Positions 59,701-64,000 of a stretch of 64,000 nt of DNA are shown piece after piece (the stretch's first letter is position 1; every line of letters begins with the position of its first letter). The notes beneath the pieces were generated by a model, which was not told where the DNA came from, did no database searches, and saw nothing but the letters and a program-made list of their open reading frames with translations. The DNA is from Eutypella sp. D-1 (lineage: Eukaryota; Ascomycota; Sordariomycetes; Xylariales; Diatrypaceae): the NCBI GenBank assembly GCA_023313575.1, contig JAJTTP010000004.1, positions 496,001-560,000 of the forward strand. The letters run 5' to 3'. The position numbers were made by a program, and so were the translations under genes.

Positions 59701-61090
59701 CGCCGTCGAGGCCTTGGTTGGCCAAAAAAGGGATCACAGCAGCGCGATGGAATTTCACGGTGAACTGAGAGTTTCCGGCCTTGGATTTCGAATAGAACAC
59801 ACGGTAGAGAGGCTCAAGACTCTTGCCGTACTTTTGGTTGATCTGCCCCTGGAGGTCGTCGAGGATCGGTATCCGCGCCGTGGGAACTTGATACCCTTCC
59901 TCGGTCTCGGTGAAGCCCGTTACGAGCTCCCCCCCGGCGACCTTGTCTTTCACGGCGTTCCAGTCGGGCTGGTCTGCCGGCCAAATTTCCCTGTCAAATG
60001 TCATCATGTACGTAATCGTTGAGGTAAAAGAGCCTCAATTTAAACGACGGGGTGTTCCTGTGGACACTGGATCAACAGCCCGTGCGAGGAAGCGGCAGAG
60101 GCGGCCATTGGCCGTGACACTTTCGGGGTTCGGGCTCGTAGTGAGATAAGTGACTCCGGTACCGCCAGCGCCGTGTAGGTAGATCTTCAGAAAGCCATGC
60201 TCCCAGAGTGAGCGCTGTGTCAGAGGGCGCGTCCACCGGAAGGCTCTCGGCAGTCGGTCAGTGGCTACATTCAACTGAACCTCACCATCCACAATAAGAC
60301 GCCCATCGATAACCCCTAGGTTAGGCAGTTCGTACCCGTCCGGAAGGGAATTCGAGTCAGATGTATAGGTTTGATCTCGGCTTTGCACCAACTTCAAAGG
60401 AACCCCTCTATCTGGCGGAGTCGACAGAGTGCGGCCAATGGATGTCGCTTTGCGAGAAGCGTCGCGGAGTCCGGAAAGCTCTTCGTTGAGCTTATCCTGG
60501 ATCGTCTGGGTTCCGTGCTCTCTGAGCAGCTGACGAACACCTGGGATGCTAGTCAAGAACGGGATCCTCTAATCCCTTCGAGTTTGTAGAGATCTTGGAG
60601 TGTAGGGTGGTTTAGGCTCTTTAGATGGGCATTGATATGTTCGCCGAGGCATAATCCCAGCAGCTTCGTCATCGCCTCTCCATATCGCACCTTTACATGG
60701 TCCTAAAGAAGATCAGCAACAATCCTCGCAGAGTGAAAGAACAGGCTCACTTGAAAGATCCAGTACTTATACCTATGAGGGTCAATACTGTCGTCGACAT
60801 GGTCTACGGCTTCGGCAACGGAAAAAACCGTCAGGAGCCTCAGCCAGTGATTTGCACGATCAGACTGGTCCAAGACCTGATTGTGCCAGTCGTCTTCACT
60901 CGAGTCGGGGGGTTAGTCGGGAGAAGGAGTAATGTACTTGAATAAGCCTCTCGGGACTTGGTTGTACTTCGCCTTGTTGTGCAGACGATCACAGAATTTG
61001 CCGAACGGGAGACGCCCCAAGGTCTTCAAGTCATTGACGAGGGTCTTAAAGAGACAGGCGCAAAATCCGCTTCGACGCCCATGATGCTTA
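56740..61090 (-). CDS. large unrecognised multi-exon protein with a hydrophobic core segment
   Basis: I do not recognise this gene. Exons I can join in frame (minus strand): 60898-60751, 60568-60121, 60033-59541, 59477-59261, 59193-58732, 58642-58145 and 58053-56740, giving about 1190 residues. A further 5' exon ending at 60938 (39-nt intron) is likely. Its upstream frame has no ATG, so the true start is open. The product is mostly hydrophilic and tryptophan/tyrosine-containing, for example LYHMDGDDREKFL and KKLWYWWQGNRR in the middle. In the last exon a hydrophobic stretch of about 75 residues (from LSLVIQVL to VVGVILAIVSLLIHLF) could form two or three helices across a membrane. The end is beta-rich, with VVSITVEAQNN and LASLTITVLSG. 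No signal peptide, catalytic motif or repeat is visible. The layout recalls helical membrane-inserting proteins, but that is only an inference. Confidence 0.7.
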
Positions 61091-62855
61091 ATCAAGACTT
61101 CTTTAACTCTCCTACTTGTGTCGTGCTATCACGGCGAGTCGGAGGAAGATGGGCCAGATGGAGGGCTCAATTTATATCTTGAAACATCTCTTACGTTAGA
61201 AAGTTTCTCTACACCCACCTCAGACTTACGAATAGCCTAAGCTGAGACATACAATGTCACTACAGCCACAATACGACTTCAGAGAGGGGCAAGTCATGGA
61301 GACCAGAATTCGGGCGCCTCTCAACGATAGGTGGCTGGGGTAATGACTAACTATACCATCCGAACTTTTACGTCTACGACTTGCCTAAATCCCATGCATT
61401 CTATCGATCTCATGCATCCCATCTTTTTGTAATAGGCTGCGATATGCTGTGATGACTACAGTGGCGGTGACGGTTGCATTGGCGACGATAACTGCGATTA
61501 AATAGCTACTGTAGTGGCTTCTGCAGTGGCTGGCTGGTACGAACGCGGTGAGGATTATTTTACCGGGTCCCGTTACGGGCCTGGTAAGTCGAAGTTATAT
61601 CCAGAGGAGTAACTTTGGTGACGTGGATGCAGTCTTGACGTATAATCGGTCATTTGCCGAGCTCACTTACCGACTGGTTGATTCATTAAGCAATCGGCAA
61701 AGCCTCGTTGTTCTCGGGATCTTGTTGCATGAGGTTGGAACACATATACGTTATACAGCTACTGACTAACTGATAACTTCATACACGGATCGGGACAGGA
61801 ACGGACTTACACTAGAACCCGACTGTCCCCAGGGCCGCCGCTGCCTTCTTGCTATCTACCCATCTTCCTATATCCTCGAGTCGTATTCTCATAGGGTATT
61901 CTGCCATAGTCTAGATACGACCAGTCCTAAACCGGACCTGGTCGACCGCAAATAGCGAAGCGGTTATGCCAACCCGGGGACGGAAAATTCCCCTCCTACC
62001 CTTCTCGTCTCGTAGAGGTAGAGAGAGACGAAATCTCTTGGGATGTCTTGTTCCGAGCAGATGAAAAGGAAACCCCACGCAAACCCAAGGAAGACTCAAA
62101 CATAGCAAGACAGAGAAAGATCAAAAAGAAGATACAGACTTAGATGCAGTTTCACTAACTGACTCCGCGACTCGCGTTGCCTTCTCTTCGCGGGTCGAGA
62201 TTCCGCGGCCATAGGTTCACAAAAAATGAAAAATGAGAGAAATGAGAGGAGAACAAGTCCCGTCGGGGTATTTCCGTAGCTGGTTTCCCTAGGTGCCCTC
62301 ATACGAGAGGAAGCCGGGAGAGAGATAGGTAGGTCTTCCCTCATTGGTACCCCCATCTTATGTTACTCTGCGATCACGCGCGACGGCCATGGCAGGCAGC
62401 GCGAACGCTTTCTTCCATCCATCATTGCATTTCGTAGCAGCGCGGTTGCGTATAATGTATAGCCAACTGAGGCCGTGAGCCGTGTCCTGCGTGTGTGCGT
62501 GTCGGTCGTGCCGCGTGCAGATCCACCCGGGCTTCTCGTATACGCCCGGGTTTTTTCGTCAAATTCCCCGCCCGTTTTTTTAATAATCCCTCAAGTGGCC
62601 TGTCCAAAGAGTGCTCGTCGATCCTCAATTGTTTTGTTCCAAAAAGTTCTTCCCTACTTTACCGTGTATCAAGAGCAGTCAATCGTGAGGTGGATGTGTG
62701 GACCACCCCATATCCGCTCACTTTCCAGCGTCACCGTAACGTCTGGTTTTCACGGCCGGCCGGTTAGAGAAACGACCCACAGGCTCCATTTACTCCGTCC
62801 CGACCCATTTCTTCATGTGTCTAGTTCCCGCGCCCAGTGGATGGCGAGATATACA
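61091..62855. other. intergenic space upstream of the orphan gene
   Basis: About 1.8 kb. The unresolved 5' exon of the orphan gene may reach into its left part. No other frame or RNA gene is recognised. Confidence 0.45.
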
Positions 62856-63701
62856 TCACCGAGATGCAAGCGCAGACTCCTTCCTCCCAGTGGACGAGGA
62901 GGCGCACGCGCCGCCGTCGCCGCCGCCACTTCCGCTGCCACTGCCATTTCCACCGAGAGAGGCGCGGGCGGACGACGACTTCTTGCGGCCCTGTTGCTGC
63001 GGCGGCTGTGGAGGTTGCTGCAGGACGGGCATGGGCGCCTCCATGTTGCACAGCATGCGCGTGTAGCGGAGGCGGGTCGCCGGTATGCTCTGAGTTAAGG
63101 GGTCAGTCTGGCTGAGGGGAAGACGCATGGGCCGGGAAGCATCAAAATAGGAACGGGAAAGGAGGGGGTTCATTACCTCTCCGTGCTGTAACGATTGTAT
63201 CATCAGCACTTCCGGCAGGTCCAGGATCTGCGCGGCAACGCGGCGTTTCTGGAGCACTTGGAACGATTCGCTGCCGCTTGACCGAGCGCGCCTTGGGGGT
63301 CAAGTTAGCAATTGCATTCCACATAAAGAATTGAAGCCGCATGGTAGATGGCTTGGAATTGGAGAATTGAGCAGTACCGCAGCTTTGAAAATTGATCAGA
63401 ATCAAGGAGAAACTTTAACATACCGCTGGTAATGATGCCTCGCCCCTCCGCTGATGCTCAGGTTGTCAGCACCGTAGTCATCGCTGTCCTCATGTAGGCC
63501 ACGGCCGCGGGCCTGGCTGTCCCGCATCTCCGCGTCGAATATGGCGGGCGAGGCGGACATCGTCGGCAAAGATGGGGCCTGGCGTGCCCCGCTGATGCTG
63601 CGCCCGGCACCCTGGACGGCGCCGGTGGCGTGCGGCGATGTAGATCCCTGGGCCGATGGTCTATAGGGGGGTGCGCCGGAGTGCGCAGCAGCTGAAGCCA
63701 T
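62856..63701 (-). CDS. conserved-looking protein of unknown function, three exons
   Basis: Exons 63701-63424, 63291-63177 and 63089-62856 (introns 132 and 87 nt) join in phase to 208 residues. The first 90 residues are disordered and rich in Ser, Ala, Gly and Pro. The middle, rebuilt across both introns, is well ordered and probably helical: SESFQVLQKRRVAAQILDLP, then LMIQSLQHGE and SIPATRLRYTRMLCNME. The tail is a Gln/Pro run followed by Ser/Gly low complexity with basic residues (GRKKSSSARAS), which could act as a nuclear signal. A short conserved helical block inside disordered sequence suggests a subunit of a larger complex, perhaps chromatin-linked. This is inference only, and I cannot name a family. 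The ATG at 63701 was chosen as the first in frame. Confidence 0.7.
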
Positions 63702-64000
63702 ATATAGGAGTTTATCCTTCACTCTCTGTATATGTAAGCGAGAGGTTTTGTCCCTTCATCCCAAGACAGCGCAATTACTGAGACAATTGGTATCTGTCGT
63801 TTGGTTTGCCGTAAGTGAATGGAATCAATGCCGGGCTAATCTTTCTAGCGAGTTTGACTGAGATGGATAGCGTCGCACTCTTGGCGGCCGAGACTGGGGA
63901 TATACGGGGACTTATAAGCAGGTACCTGGGGTGCCGATGTAACGAGTGGAAACGATGTATCAGATTCTGCTATAGCATGACCGGGTTATTGGTATTCACT
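63702..64000. other. window end, possible start of a rightward gene
   Basis: Upstream DNA of the 62856-63701 gene. From an ATG at 63863 a plus-strand frame stays open to the end (46 codons, starting MDSVALLAAETGDIRGLIS), with a possible donor at 63921. This could be the first exon of a divergent gene or chance; the window is too short to tell. Confidence 0.2.

Noticed and set aside
60553..60702. Frameshift pseudogene interpretation of the orphan gene
   Set aside because: The far acceptor at 60569 restores a continuous frame without any base change, so a frameshift is not required.

Overview
The window is nuclear DNA of a filamentous ascomycete (Pezizomycotina), most likely a Sordariomycete. 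The support is GC-rich exons split by short GT-AG introns (mostly 39-182 nt) with CTRAY-type branch sites, large AT-richer intergenic spaces, and the gene set itself: an NRC-2-type AGC kinase, a FacA/ACU-5-type acetyl-CoA synthetase, Tma46, Ost4, Yra1 and a fungal ADAM protease. There is no operon logic; genes lie on both strands and are mostly separate housekeeping or regulatory loci.

Layout. 1-1300 (+) is the 3' part of a myo-inositol/sugar MFS transporter, converging on 1768-3026 (-), an Apa1/Apa2-type ATP adenylyltransferase. After 4.4 kb without a gene comes 7412-9562 (+), a DHA1-type MFS drug/polyamine transporter. After another 3.5 kb come 13090-15912 (-), the NRC-2/Fpk1 flippase-kinase homologue, and 18865-20295 (-), an AT-hook/CCHH zinc-finger protein. 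21813-22904 (+) is an SDR-fold protein without the usual catalytic Tyr and Lys. 23674-24786 (-) is Tma46 and 25641-25808 (+) is the 55-residue Ost4. 27310-29080 (+) is the mRNA export adaptor Yra1/Mlo3, with a 921-nt intron. 30498-32518 (-) is a class I/II aminotransferase. 35353-36649 (+) is the RFC clamp-loader subunit Rfc5/hRFC3. After 6 kb without a recognised gene, 42695-45185 (+) is acetyl-CoA synthetase. 46905-47207 (-) is a 62-residue small secreted cysteine-rich protein recovered by joining two exons. 52917-55538 (+) is a membrane-anchored ADAM metalloprotease. About 56740-61090 (-) is a large multi-exon gene I do not recognise. 62856-63701 (-) is a three-exon gene of unknown function.

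Most genes serve general cell biology: transport, nucleotide and acetate metabolism, N-glycosylation, translation, mRNA export and DNA replication. The parts that look lineage-specific lie in the right-hand third. These are the cysteine-rich secreted peptide, flanked by two perfect 20-bp palindromes, and the large orphan protein with a strongly hydrophobic central segment. An 8-bp palindrome, ACCTAGGT, occurs ten times, always outside genes, about ten times more often than chance would predict.

Exon boundaries were worked out by hand from reading frame, splice consensus and expected protein continuity. They are checked for phase but not against RNA.
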